DNA of 8,493 bases from an uncultured Clostridia bacterium (GCA_946402595.1 CAMIWY010000050.1:1-8493); one strand, 5' to 3'; counted from the first letter of the stretch, positions 1 through 6,729 are shown. Notes: a model not told the origin generated them from the sequence alone. Made by a program: numbers and translations.

Positions 1-1
1 G

Positions 2-547
2 CTCTTCTACAGAGTAAAGGGTGTTATTGAAGGTCTTTCAGGCTACTGTCACTGCGAGCCTCTCACATTCAAGCAGAAGGAAAAGCCATCATGGGCTGAT
101 GAGAAGGTATGGCTCAACATCATGAGCGGCAAGAAGGTTGCAGGTTCTATCGGCCTCATCTCTGTACAGGCTCTGACTGAGTCGGGTATCAAGAGTGTCA
201 AGGCAGCTGCTTTCGAGCTTGATACTGATATGCTCGTACCATATCCTTCAAGAACCAACGAGTATAAGCAGCTTCCTACTTATCCGCTGGTAGAGCAGGA
301 TCTCTCACTCCTTGTTGACGAATCCGTAACATGGGAACAGATCAGGGAATCCATCAAGTACATGGTAAAAGAGCTGAAGTTCGTTGAGGAATACCGCGGC
401 AAGCAGATTCCTGCAGGCAAGAAGTCTGTAATGCTGAGTCTCAAGATCGGAAACGATGATTCAACAATGACATCGAAGCAGATCGAGAAGAAGATGAACG
501 GTATCATCAAGGTTCTCAGCAATAAGTGCAAAGCTGAGTTGAGATAA
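2..547 (+). CDS. pheT: Phenylalanyl-tRNA synthetase beta chain, C-terminal part (5' end outside window)
   Basis: The last 181 residues of the beta subunit of the alpha2-beta2 phenylalanyl-tRNA synthetase, the cytoplasmic enzyme that charges tRNA-Phe. The frame is open from base 2, and an internal Met at base 122 is not the true start. Visible residues 1 to about 80 match the end of the catalytic-like core (FYRVKGVIEGL, then GSIGLISVQAL). Residues about 88 to 181 form the C-terminal FDX-ACB anticodon-binding domain: YPLVEQDLSLLVDE at 94-107, then YRGKQIPAGKKSVMLSLKIG at 131-150, and an end in AELR, the usual terminus of this family. The protein ends at a normal TAA with no sign of damage. pheS is expected just upstream, outside the window. 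No classic terminator with a T-run follows; the large hairpin at 560-650 is the only candidate 3' structure. Confidence 0.95.
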   Translation, partial: LFYRVKGVIEGLSGYCHCEPLTFKQKEKPSWADEKVWLNIMSGKKVAGSIGLISVQALTESGIKSVKAAAFELDTDMLVPYPSRTNEYKQLPTYPLVEQDLSLLVDESVTWEQIRESIKYMVKELKFVEEYRGKQIPAGKKSVMLSLKIGNDDSTMTSKQIEKKMNGIIKVLSNKCKAELR

Positions 548-559
548 TCTAAAACGTGA

Positions 560-650
560 GAATGGCGGACTGTGCTGAGCATTCATATTCCGCAGGAACA
601 TAACGGATCATTGTTCCGAGGACGTGAATTATCAGCACCGTCCGCCATTC
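560..650. repeat. 91-base imperfect inverted repeat (long hairpin) between pheT and the DUF975-like gene
   Basis: The outer arms are GAATGGCGGAC (560-570) and GTCCGCCATTC (640-650), 11 perfect pairs. One T-C mismatch (571/639) follows, then GTGCTGA (572-578) against TCAGCAC (632-638), 7 more pairs. Further in, ATTCA (581-585) can pair with TGAAT (625-629), and GGAACA (595-600) with TGTTCC (612-617). The whole segment can therefore fold into one long interrupted stem on either strand. No T-run follows the right arm (CATAATAATAG), so it is not a standard intrinsic terminator for pheT. It could be a non-canonical terminator or 3'-end stabiliser, a leader element of the next gene, or a small palindromic (REP- or MITE-like) element. 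The pairing is directly visible; the role is not. Confidence 0.8.
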
Positions 651-656
651 CATAAT
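629..656 (+). promoter_or_regulatory. Possible weak promoter for the DUF975-like gene
   Basis: TTATCA (629-634, 4 of 6 to TTGACA) lies 16 bases before CATAAT (651-656, 5 of 6 to TATAAT). It would start RNA near 663, just ahead of the GGAG ribosome binding site at 667-670. The -35 sits at the inner edge of the right arm of the 560-650 hairpin. The match is modest and could be chance in this AT-rich stretch; readthrough from pheT is the alternative. Confidence 0.25.
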
Positions 657-675
657 AATAGATCATGGAGCAATA

Positions 676-1512
676 ATGCCTGAAGAGCTGAAAAGATACT
701 ATATAGTAAAGGAACACCCAATCAGGATAATAAACAAATGCAAGGTCCACTCAAAGGGAACGCTTGTATCTTTTCTGGTGGGCTTCTGCATCCTCTATGC
801 TGTTGCCAACTGGGTACCTCAGATCATGGCTCTGTATTTCCCGGCTACCAATATCGATCTGCTGACCAGGTATTCTGATGCTGATCCTGTCTTGCTCAGC
901 AAACTTCCGGCAACGCCGCTTGTGGTTTTCTTCTATCTCATGCTGTTCAACGGAGTGTTCAAGCTCAGTGAATGCCTGTATGCGCTTACATATATCAGGA
1001 ACAGGGTAGTTGACTACAGGGCACTGGGGGAAAGCCTTAACTATTATTTCAAGGCTTTCGGACTGTTCCTTGTTCAGACTCTTGTTGTATCGTTCTGGAC
1101 GATGTTTTTCATTGTTCCGGGCATACTGGCAGCTCTGAACTTTTCTCAGTCGTTCTATATTTTTGCAGACGATCCCGACAAGAGCATTCCTGAGATCCTG
1201 ACCGAGAGCAAGATGATGATGTACGGCAACAGGATGAATTATGTAAGGCTCATTGTATGCTATGTGCCGTATATCCTGCTCGGATATGTGCCGGCCTTTC
1301 TTCTGGCAGATCTTGCTGCATCTGCCAGCATGAATCAGACAGCAGCAACGCTGATTTCCATGCTGGCTGATATTCCGATGTTTGCGGTATATGGGTTCAT
1401 CTGCCTCGGAAGGACAGTTTTCTATGAGCTCATGATCAACAAGGGATTTGCTCACTTCAGGTATGCGGGGCAGGAAGCATTCAGGGAACTGGAGCAGGCC
1501 GATCAGCAGTAA
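676..1512 (+). CDS. DUF975-type integral membrane protein
   Basis: A 278-residue polytopic membrane protein of unknown function. Hydrophobic stretches lie at about 29-52, 78-105, 124-152, 188-212 and 225-247, suggesting five or six membrane spans. The best family clue is the segment VPGILAALNFSQSFYIFADD (147-166) followed by ILTESKMMMYGNRMN (174-188). This fits the DUF975 pattern of an IPGI-type turn, a tract ending in an acidic D-P/D-D motif, and a Ser/Lys-Met-Met-x-Gly-N helix. The start is set by GGAG at 667-670, five bases before ATG. The C-terminus is short, charged and probably cytoplasmic. The gene is separated from pheT by the large hairpin and ends at a terminator shared with the convergent operon, so it is probably transcribed alone or by readthrough. 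DUF975 proteins have no settled function; some relatives are annotated as bacteriocin-related or YciC-like membrane proteins, and nothing here tells which applies. Confidence 0.85.
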   Translation: MPEELKRYYIVKEHPIRIINKCKVHSKGTLVSFLVGFCILYAVANWVPQIMALYFPATNIDLLTRYSDADPVLLSKLPATPLVVFFYLMLFNGVFKLSECLYALTYIRNRVVDYRALGESLNYYFKAFGLFLVQTLVVSFWTMFFIVPGILAALNFSQSFYIFADDPDKSIPEILTESKMMMYGNRMNYVRLIVCYVPYILLGYVPAFLLADLAASASMNQTAATLISMLADIPMFAVYGFICLGRTVFYELMINKGFAHFRYAGQEAFRELEQADQQ

Positions 1513-1525
1513 CTACTTCAGAACT

Positions 1526-1586
1526 AAAAAAGCAGTCTTCATGTCATGCCGCTTACGCAGCTTGCATGAGACTGCTGTTTTTATTT
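1526..1586. terminator. Bidirectional rho-independent terminator between convergent genes
   Basis: The arms AGCAGTCT (1531-1538) and AGACTGCT (1569-1576) form an 8-base stem. It can be extended, past a one-base bulge, by CATG (1540-1543) with CATG (1565-1568). The stem is preceded by an A-run (1526-1531), which gives six T on the minus strand, and is followed on the plus strand by GTTTTTATTT (1577-1586). It can therefore stop the DUF975-like gene on the plus strand and the rluD-like gene on the minus strand. The inner part contains a CATG duplication (1540-1543 and 1545-1548), giving two alternative registers. Confidence 0.88.
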
Positions 1587-1599
1587 CCTGATATATGTC

Positions 1600-2505
1600 T
1601 CAGACTCGGAGTTTTTCTATGGCTGTCCGGATATCTTCAGGATAGTCCGTTTCAAATGTCATATATTCTCCGGATGCAGGGTGGGTGAATTCTATATGAT
1701 ATGCATGGAGCGCCTGTCTGCCGATCAGGTCTGTTTTCCCTCCGTACAGCTCATCTCCTGCGATCACGTGACCGATGTGAGAAAGATGCACTCTGATCTG
1801 ATGGGTCCTTCCTGTGTGGAGAACTACTTCAACAAGAGTATGAGGTCCGTATTCTTCCGATTCAAATCTCTCAAGCACCTGTACTTCAGTGACAGCATCC
1901 TTTCCGCCTGTTTCCATGACAGTTCTGCGGATCGATACCTGATCAGGCCGTCCGATAGGCAGGTCTACAGTGAAGTGATCTTCGTCTATGCGTCCCTCGA
2001 CAAGAGCGATATATCTTTTGATCACGGCATTGTGTCTCATCTGGTTGGAGAGATCATTCTGAGCATTTGCATTCTTTGCCACGATGATGATGCCGGTGGT
2101 GTCCATGTCGATCCTGTTGGCAAATCTCACCTTGAATGACTGTCCGGTCTCCTGCATATAGTACATGACCGCATTGGCTATTGTGTGCTCAGGGTGACCC
2201 TTGGTAGGGTGAACGATGATTCCGGGCTGCTTATTGACCAGGATCAGGTCGTCATCTTCGTATATGATATCCAGAGGGATGTTTTCTGGTGGAAAATCGC
2301 TTGTTTCCTCAGGAAGACGCACACCGATAATATCCCCGGCTGCAGGCCTGAGATAGCCCGGAGCAGGGGATCCGTTGAGGTCCACAAGAGACTGGTACTT
2401 CATCTTGGTGCGGAATCTTGAAGAGAACCTGTAGTTCTGTCTCAGTATCTGATTGATAGTCAGACCGACTTCTTCATTAGTTACTGTATGTTCGTATTTT
2501 GCCAT
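1600..2505 (-). CDS. RluA/RluD-family large ribosomal RNA pseudouridine synthase
   Basis: A 301-residue enzyme predicted to turn specific uridines of 23S rRNA into pseudouridine in the cytoplasm. The N-terminal residues about 11-64 look like a degenerate S4-type RNA-binding domain. The catalytic domain follows, with KQPGIIVHP (92-100), the active-site motif NRIDMDTTG (130-138) with catalytic Asp133, and TGRTHQIRVHL (231-241). The family's usual His in HRLD is Asn here; NRLDMDT-type variants are familiar in Clostridia, and the catalytic Asp is kept, so I expect an active enzyme. The exact target uridines cannot be told among RluA, RluC and RluD types, so no symbol is given. The start is supported by AGGA seven bases before ATG. 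It is the last gene of the pepF-nadK operon, 24 bases after the nadK stop, and ends at the shared terminator. Confidence 0.9.
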   Translation of the reverse strand: MAKYEHTVTNEEVGLTINQILRQNYRFSSRFRTKMKYQSLVDLNGSPAPGYLRPAAGDIIGVRLPEETSDFPPENIPLDIIYEDDDLILVNKQPGIIVHPTKGHPEHTIANAVMYYMQETGQSFKVRFANRIDMDTTGIIIVAKNANAQNDLSNQMRHNAVIKRYIALVEGRIDEDHFTVDLPIGRPDQVSIRRTVMETGGKDAVTEVQVLERFESEEYGPHTLVEVVLHTGRTHQIRVHLSHIGHVIAGDELYGGKTDLIGRQALHAYHIEFTHPASGEYMTFETDYPEDIRTAIEKLRV

Positions 2506-2529
2506 GTATTATTCCTGCATGATTGCCGG

Positions 2530-3333
2530 TCAGAGCAGCTTGCTGCTCAGTTTCTTCCAGTAATCGTAGTGTTCATTTCTTATGAGATGTATTTCCTTAT
2601 CCGACTGGGTAATCTCTACATACTCAACATTGCTGAATTCGTGAGTTCTTCCGTCAAAGGAGAGGATGATGGTCCCGCGGGTACTGCGGCCTATGCCTGC
2701 GATGCGGATCCTTTCACTTGCTGAGAGAAGAATGCTCGAATGGAAGCATCTGTAGGCACTCGTATTCATAGGAGCGACCGGTGTCAGCTGAAGAACATCA
2801 AGGTCAGGGGATACGAGCGCTCCGTCAAGTGAGTAGTTGTAAGCCGTCGATCCTACAGGTGTGGAAATGAGGATACCATCGCCTGAGAAATCCTGCACCT
2901 TGGTCTCATCGATCGATACCGAGAACTGTGAAACATGCGAAAACTGGCCGCGTACAAGAATCTCGTTAAGACCGATCCGGGTGAACTCATTACGTGCGGT
3001 CACGATCCTGGCCTGGACAGGCTTGATATCCTGCACAGTGTATCTGCCGGCGATTATATCGTCAATGGCTTTCTCCATATGTTCCGGAGAAGACTCCTGG
3101 AAAAATCCGAGGTGGCCGGTATTGACTCCGAGGATCGGTGCGGAAGGGAAGCGGCATTTATGTACAAAGCTGAGAAAAGTGCCGTCTCCGCCTATGCATA
3201 TAAGAAGATCAGCATCTTCCTTATACTCATCGATGATACCGTAATCCCTGTCCGTAAGGATCTTCCTGAGATCCTTCGATACCTGCAGAGAGTATTCTTT
3301 ATTATTGCTGAAGATAAATGCTTTCTTAGGCAT
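2530..3333 (-). CDS. nadK: NAD kinase, short Gram-positive type
   Basis: A 267-residue cytoplasmic enzyme that phosphorylates NAD to NADP using ATP or polyphosphate, the only de novo route to NADP. The family signature GGDGT is at 48-52, with the catalytic Asp at 50. GVNTGHLGF (69-77) and GLNEILV (121-127) follow, then the second signature GDGILISTPVGSTAYNYSLD (151-170), which shapes the NAD site. The length and the C-terminal shape, ending in a YWKKL helix, fit the short Listeria/Bacillus-type enzymes. The motif usually seen as LTPI-PH reads LTPVAPMNT (183-191), a tolerated variation. A GAAAGGA ribosome binding site lies seven bases upstream of ATG. The start overlaps the end of pepF by eight bases, so translation is probably coupled. 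The rluD-like gene follows after 24 bases. Confidence 0.95.
   Translation of the reverse strand: MPKKAFIFSNNKEYSLQVSKDLRKILTDRDYGIIDEYKEDADLLICIGGDGTFLSFVHKCRFPSAPILGVNTGHLGFFQESSPEHMEKAIDDIIAGRYTVQDIKPVQARIVTARNEFTRIGLNEILVRGQFSHVSQFSVSIDETKVQDFSGDGILISTPVGSTAYNYSLDGALVSPDLDVLQLTPVAPMNTSAYRCFHSSILLSASERIRIAGIGRSTRGTIILSFDGRTHEFSNVEYVEITQSDKEIHLIRNEHYDYWKKLSSKLL
2533..2548 (-). repeat. Small stem-loop at the nadK stop codon
   Basis: GAGCAGC and GCTGCTC are 7-base arms separated by two bases, lying in the last codons of nadK directly before its TGA. In RNA this would be a 6-pair stem with a CAAG-type loop. No T-run follows, so it is not a terminator. It might modestly affect translation or message stability between nadK and the rluD-like gene, or be a chance result of the Leu-Leu codons. 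Confidence 0.35.
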
Positions 3334-5146
3334 TTCTGTTTCCTTTCGTCAGTTCATCAAGTCTGTCAACCAGGCTGTCAAAGACATCCAGAGCCATTCT
3401 TACAGGCTTTTCCGTACTCATGTCGACACCTGCCAGCTTAAGAAGATCAATAGGTGTGCCGGAAGAACCCGATCTGAGAAAACTGATGTATTCATCTCTT
3501 GCAGACGGTCCCTCTGTGAGGATCCTCTCAGCTATAGCATTGGCAGCTGAGTAACCCGTAGCATACTGATATACATAGAATGCTCTGTAGAAATGCGGGA
3601 TCCTTGACCATTCATAATTTATCTTATCATCATAGGACACTTCAGGACCATAGTATTCAGAATTAAGCCTGCCGTATTCTGTGTTCAGCCATTCAGGTGT
3701 GAGTGATCCGCCTGATTCAATAAGCTCATGAGTAAGCTTCTCGAATTCCGCAAACATTGTCTGTCTGAACAGAGTTCCCTTGAATTCGTCAATGTAGAAA
3801 TTGACAAGGTAGAGGAGCATCTCATCATTTTCAGCATGATCCATCAGATAGCGTATGAGAAGAGTCTCATTCACGGTACTTGCGACTTCCGCAGTGAAGA
3901 TCGAATGATCACCGTAAATGAACGGCTGTGTCTGTCTGGTATACCATGAATGCATTGAATGTCCGCCTTCATGGATCAGTGTGAATATATCTCTAAGTGT
4001 CCCGCCAAAATTCATGAGAATGAATGGCTCGCTGTCATAGGATCCGTAACTGTACGCGCCTGACGTTTTGCCCTTGTTCTCATATCGGTCTACCCAGCGT
4101 TTTTCCAGAACTCCCTGCCTGAAAGCGTTTACATACTCTTCTCCCATAGGCTCCAGGGCTTTGCAGCATATTTCTGCAGCCTGTTCAAAAGTATAGTGAG
4201 CATCCTGAGGACGCACAAGGTGAACATACATATCATGCATTCCCATGGTTTCAAGGCCGAGCACTCTGCGTCTTATTCCGGCATATCTGTGCATCGACGG
4301 GAGATGCTCATGGACAGCATGGATAAGGCTGTCATAAACGGAAAGCGGAATATCGTTAGGAGTCAGTGCAGCGTCAAGTGAGGAACTGTAGTGCCTCAGC
4401 TTAGCTGATACGGCATCCTTTCTCACACTGTTGGAATAGACAGCTGTGAGTGTATTGTTAAGTGAGATGTATTTATCGTACAGCTTGTCATAGGCTTCTT
4501 TTCTGACCGTCTCCGACTGAGACTCAAGGAATCTGACAAAAGTCCCGTGAGTAAGAGGTTTCACGCTTCCGTCCTCATCAGTAACGGTGCCGAATTCAAG
4601 ATCGGCATTGTTAAGAGCGGTAAAGATGTTGCCTGAAGACCTGAGAACTTCTCCGTATGAGGCAATTATGAATTCCTCCTCCTTGCTGAGAGTATGCTCT
4701 CTCTGTTTCAGAAGTTCGGTCAGCATGAACCTGTACATCCCGAGGCCTTCTTTCTCGTCTATGTATGAACGGACGAGGGCAGGGTCCGCCTCAAGGATCT
4801 CAGGATCGAGGAATGCTGTGAGTGAAGTGAGAGCAGTAAGGCTCATCGAAACCTTGCCGAAGAGTTCTGCTCCGGCGGTATCTGTATTATCCTCGTCACG
4901 CTTCATGTGAGCATAGGCATATGCATTTTCGATCGCTCTGTATGCTTCTGTATAAGAGATAAGTGCGTCAAGAAGCGAGGAAGGCGAATCCATAACATGG
5001 CCCTGCATGGAAGCAAGGTGCTGAGCACGTTTCATGCCTTTATCGACATCCTCAAGAACGGCAGATGAGTCAGAATACATCGCATCGATGTTCCACTTAT
5101 CTGCCGTCTGGATTTCGGAACGTAATTTCTGTTTGTCGCTGTTCAT
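3326..5146 (-). CDS. pepF: Oligoendopeptidase F (M3B family zinc metallopeptidase)
   Basis: A 606-residue cytoplasmic zinc peptidase that cuts short oligopeptides, typically in peptide recycling. An N-terminal all-helical PepF region (about 1-190) precedes the M3 catalytic domain. The zinc site is HEGGH at 392-396 (ligands His392 and His396, general base Glu393), with the third ligand probably Glu420 in FTAEVASTVNE. HFYRAFYVYQYATG (518-531), which carries the conserved substrate-binding Tyr/His residues, is intact. The length is normal for PepF and no signal peptide is visible. The third residue of the zinc motif is Gly rather than the more usual Leu or Met. The start is set by GGAG eight bases before ATG. 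It is the first gene of the leftward operon, driven from the extended -10 at 5183-5191, and its end overlaps nadK by eight bases. Confidence 0.95.
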   Translation of the reverse strand: MNSDKQKLRSEIQTADKWNIDAMYSDSSAVLEDVDKGMKRAQHLASMQGHVMDSPSSLLDALISYTEAYRAIENAYAYAHMKRDEDNTDTAGAELFGKVSMSLTALTSLTAFLDPEILEADPALVRSYIDEKEGLGMYRFMLTELLKQREHTLSKEEEFIIASYGEVLRSSGNIFTALNNADLEFGTVTDEDGSVKPLTHGTFVRFLESQSETVRKEAYDKLYDKYISLNNTLTAVYSNSVRKDAVSAKLRHYSSSLDAALTPNDIPLSVYDSLIHAVHEHLPSMHRYAGIRRRVLGLETMGMHDMYVHLVRPQDAHYTFEQAAEICCKALEPMGEEYVNAFRQGVLEKRWVDRYENKGKTSGAYSYGSYDSEPFILMNFGGTLRDIFTLIHEGGHSMHSWYTRQTQPFIYGDHSIFTAEVASTVNETLLIRYLMDHAENDEMLLYLVNFYIDEFKGTLFRQTMFAEFEKLTHELIESGGSLTPEWLNTEYGRLNSEYYGPEVSYDDKINYEWSRIPHFYRAFYVYQYATGYSAANAIAERILTEGPSARDEYISFLRSGSSGTPIDLLKLAGVDMSTEKPVRMALDVFDSLVDRLDELTKGNRNA

Positions 5147-5161
5147 TTTGACATCTCCATG

Positions 5162-5170
5162 TGTTATAAT
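5162..5170 (+). promoter_or_regulatory. Extended -10 promoter of the rightward operon (acidic protein-dgt-dnaG)
   Basis: TGTTATAAT is a perfect TGn-TATAAT extended -10, predicting an RNA start at 5177 and a 37-base leader before ATG at 5214. The -35 region at 17 bases (TTCATT, 5142-5147) is poor, as often seen with extended -10 promoters. It lies inside the start of pepF. Confidence 0.6.
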
Positions 5171-5188
5171 ATTCTGTCAGAAATTATA
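5165..5188. repeat. Dyad spanning the facing promoters
   Basis: TATAATATTCTG (5165-5176) and CAGAAATTATA (5178-5188) are inverted copies apart from one extra A on the left (5171), centred on T5177. The inner TTCTG/CAGAA is perfect. The dyad contains both -10 hexamers and the predicted start points of both transcripts. It may simply follow from two mirrored promoters, or it may be a regulator's operator. Confidence 0.6.
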
Positions 5189-5191
5189 GCA
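5183..5191 (-). promoter_or_regulatory. Extended -10 promoter of the leftward operon (pepF-nadK-rluD-like)
   Basis: On the minus strand this reads TGCTATAAT, a perfect TGn-TATAAT extended -10, predicting an RNA start at 5176 and a 30-base leader before the pepF ATG (5146). The candidate -35 at 17 bases (TTTCAA, 5206-5211) is weak. Confidence 0.6.
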
Positions 5192-5213
5192 TAGTGGGGC
5201 AGACATTGAAACA

Positions 5214-5714
5214 ATGGATAAAACTGTACTTTACAGAAAACTGGACATAGATACAATAGACGAATTCAGATATTATGAGAACCTTGCTTCTCTTCTCGAG
5301 GAAGACGACTTCATCGAGGAGAACCTGATAAGGGATCTTATCAGGGAGGTGGATAAAGAAGTCCTTGCTGAGCACATGGACTCTTTCTATGAGCAGTTTC
5401 TCGGTCATCTGCCGGATAATGAAACAGAACTGTATCTGACGGTGGATTCCATCGGAAGAGCCATGACAGGTCTGATCTCATCCGACATGACAGATGAGGA
5501 TGTATCGGCACTTGCAGAGGAGATATCCAGGTTCCGCAAATGGTATGTCCACGATCTGAATGTATTTGACAGGCTTACGGGAAGTGAGCTGAGCGTCAGG
5601 GATGCAAGATACAACATTGTTGCTGCCGGTTTCCTCGGCGACAAGACTGATTATGATTTCAGGAACGCACTTGACTACAGCGTTGAGGGTTACGACGTTA
5701 GAATCGGAGAATGA
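5214..5714 (+). CDS. Unrecognised acidic protein, first gene of the dgt-dnaG operon
   Basis: A 166-residue soluble protein that I do not recognise. It is very acidic: about 40 Asp/Glu against 17 Lys/Arg, with acidic clusters at 29-36 (EEDDFIEE) and 91-103. It looks mostly helical, with no signal peptide, membrane segment, Cys pairs or known catalytic motif. Possible landmarks are SRFRKWYVHDLNVFDRLTG (105-123) and RDARYNIVAAGFLGDKTDYD (129-148). It is a real gene: it fills the space between a good promoter and dgt, has codon use like its neighbours, and overlaps dgt by four bases (ATGA), implying coupled translation. Its own ribosome binding site is weak: GGGG at 5196-5199 lies 14 bases before ATG, and an in-frame stop at 5187 rules out a start further upstream. 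The context suggests a link with nucleotide or replication functions, but that is inference from position only. Confidence 0.8.
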   Translation: MDKTVLYRKLDIDTIDEFRYYENLASLLEEDDFIEENLIRDLIREVDKEVLAEHMDSFYEQFLGHLPDNETELYLTVDSIGRAMTGLISSDMTDEDVSALAEEISRFRKWYVHDLNVFDRLTGSELSVRDARYNIVAAGFLGDKTDYDFRNALDYSVEGYDVRIGE

Positions 5715-6721
5715 TTACAAGACAGGATATTGAGGCAAGAGAATATGAAATGCTGTCACCGCTTGCAGCCAAGGCGGCTGAGTCAAGGGGACGCATGTTT
5801 CCTGAAGAGCAGTGTGCTCTGAGAAGCGATTACCAGCGTGACAGAGACCGCATTATCCATTCCAAGGCATTCAGAAGACTCATCAACAAGACGCAGGTAT
5901 TCCTTGCTCCTGAAGACGATCATTACAGGACCAGACTTACTCACACACTGGAAGTAGCCCAGATCTCGCGGACTGTAGCGAGGATACTTCAGTATAATGA
6001 AGACCTTACTGAAGCGATAGCTCTGGGTCATGACCTCGGGCATACGCCTTTCGGCCACAGCGGAGAGGCAGTTCTCAACGCGATACATCCCGGTGGTTTT
6101 GCCCACAATGAACAGAGTCTCAGGACCGTCGACAGGATAGAGGACACATCAAGGCGGAGAGGACTAAATCTGACTTATGAGGTCAGAGACGGCATCCTGA
6201 ATCACAGAGGCCCGGGCATACCGGTAACTCTTGAAGGACAGATAGTCAAGATCTGCGACAGGATAGCATATGTCAACCACGATATAGACGACGCAATAAG
6301 AAGCGGCATCATCAGCATGGATGATCTTCCGTCAGAAGACATTGCAGTACTCGGAAGCACACACAGCGACCGAATAAACAACCTGATCACTGACCTGTGC
6401 ATGAACAGCGAGGGTAAGACGGAGATAGCTCTTTCGCCCGATTTCAGCAAAGCGCTGCTGAGCCTGAGAGCATTCATGTTTGCGCACGTTTACAACTCTC
6501 CGGAAGTACAGGCTGTTACGGACAAGGAGAAGGTCGATCTTATCATAAGATCGCTGTACGGGTACTTTCTTGATCATCCGGATGAGATACCCGGCGTATA
6601 TAAGGAAATAGAGAAGGAAGATGGTACTAACGTTGCTGTCAAGGACTGGATCTCAGGCATGACAGACAGATACGCCCTGAGACTGTATGACAGACTGTTC
6701 GTACCGCAAAGCTGGAGGTAA
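5711..6721 (+). CDS. dgt: Dgt-like deoxynucleoside triphosphate triphosphohydrolase (HD domain)
   Basis: A 336-residue cytoplasmic HD-superfamily hydrolase predicted to cleave dNTPs to deoxynucleoside and triphosphate, trimming dNTP pools. The N-terminus carries family features: YQRDRDRIIHSKAFRRL (41-57) and KTQVFL, then HYRTRLTHTLEVAQ (71-84). The metal site is His78, His107-Asp108 in ALGHDLGHTPFGH (104-116), and Asp183 in ICDRIAYVNHDID. All HD residues are present. The length matches the shorter dgt-like proteins of Clostridia rather than the longer E. coli Dgt, so substrate preference (dGTP or general dNTPs) is uncertain. The start at 5711 is fixed by homology, but it has GGAG only one base upstream, so translation probably depends on coupling with the preceding gene through the ATGA overlap. 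dnaG starts eight bases after its stop. Confidence 0.92.
   Translation: MITRQDIEAREYEMLSPLAAKAAESRGRMFPEEQCALRSDYQRDRDRIIHSKAFRRLINKTQVFLAPEDDHYRTRLTHTLEVAQISRTVARILQYNEDLTEAIALGHDLGHTPFGHSGEAVLNAIHPGGFAHNEQSLRTVDRIEDTSRRRGLNLTYEVRDGILNHRGPGIPVTLEGQIVKICDRIAYVNHDIDDAIRSGIISMDDLPSEDIAVLGSTHSDRINNLITDLCMNSEGKTEIALSPDFSKALLSLRAFMFAHVYNSPEVQAVTDKEKVDLIIRSLYGYFLDHPDEIPGVYKEIEKEDGTNVAVKDWISGMTDRYALRLYDRLFVPQSWR
6714..6718 (+). promoter_or_regulatory. Ribosome binding site of dnaG, inside the end of dgt
   Basis: GGAGG lies in the last two sense codons of dgt, immediately before its TAA, and 11 bases before the dnaG ATG at 6730. It supports 6730 as the start. The spacing is slightly long. An ATG at 6735 is out of frame. 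Confidence 0.7.
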
Positions 6722-6729
6722 CACGGCTT

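Noticed and set aside
548..675. tRNA or T-box leader in the pheT downstream gap
   Set aside because: No cloverleaf, T-box consensus or T-run terminator is visible. The only structure is the long inverted repeat.
751..1455. Long open frame (234 codons) antisense to the DUF975-like gene
   Set aside because: Its translation is rich in His, Cys, Arg and Gln with no family resemblance, and the plus-strand frame has clear membrane segments and a DUF975-like motif. It is a shadow.
2935..3441. Plus-strand open frames over nadK and the end of pepF
   Set aside because: They lie opposite two strongly recognised genes and have no domain, plausible ribosome binding site or conserved motif.
5148..5153. 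Perfect TTGACA on the plus strand upstream of TATAAT at 5165
   Set aside because: The spacer is only 11 bases, too short for a sigma-A promoter with that -10, and the bases are partly the pepF leader and start. The extended -10 explains the promoter better.
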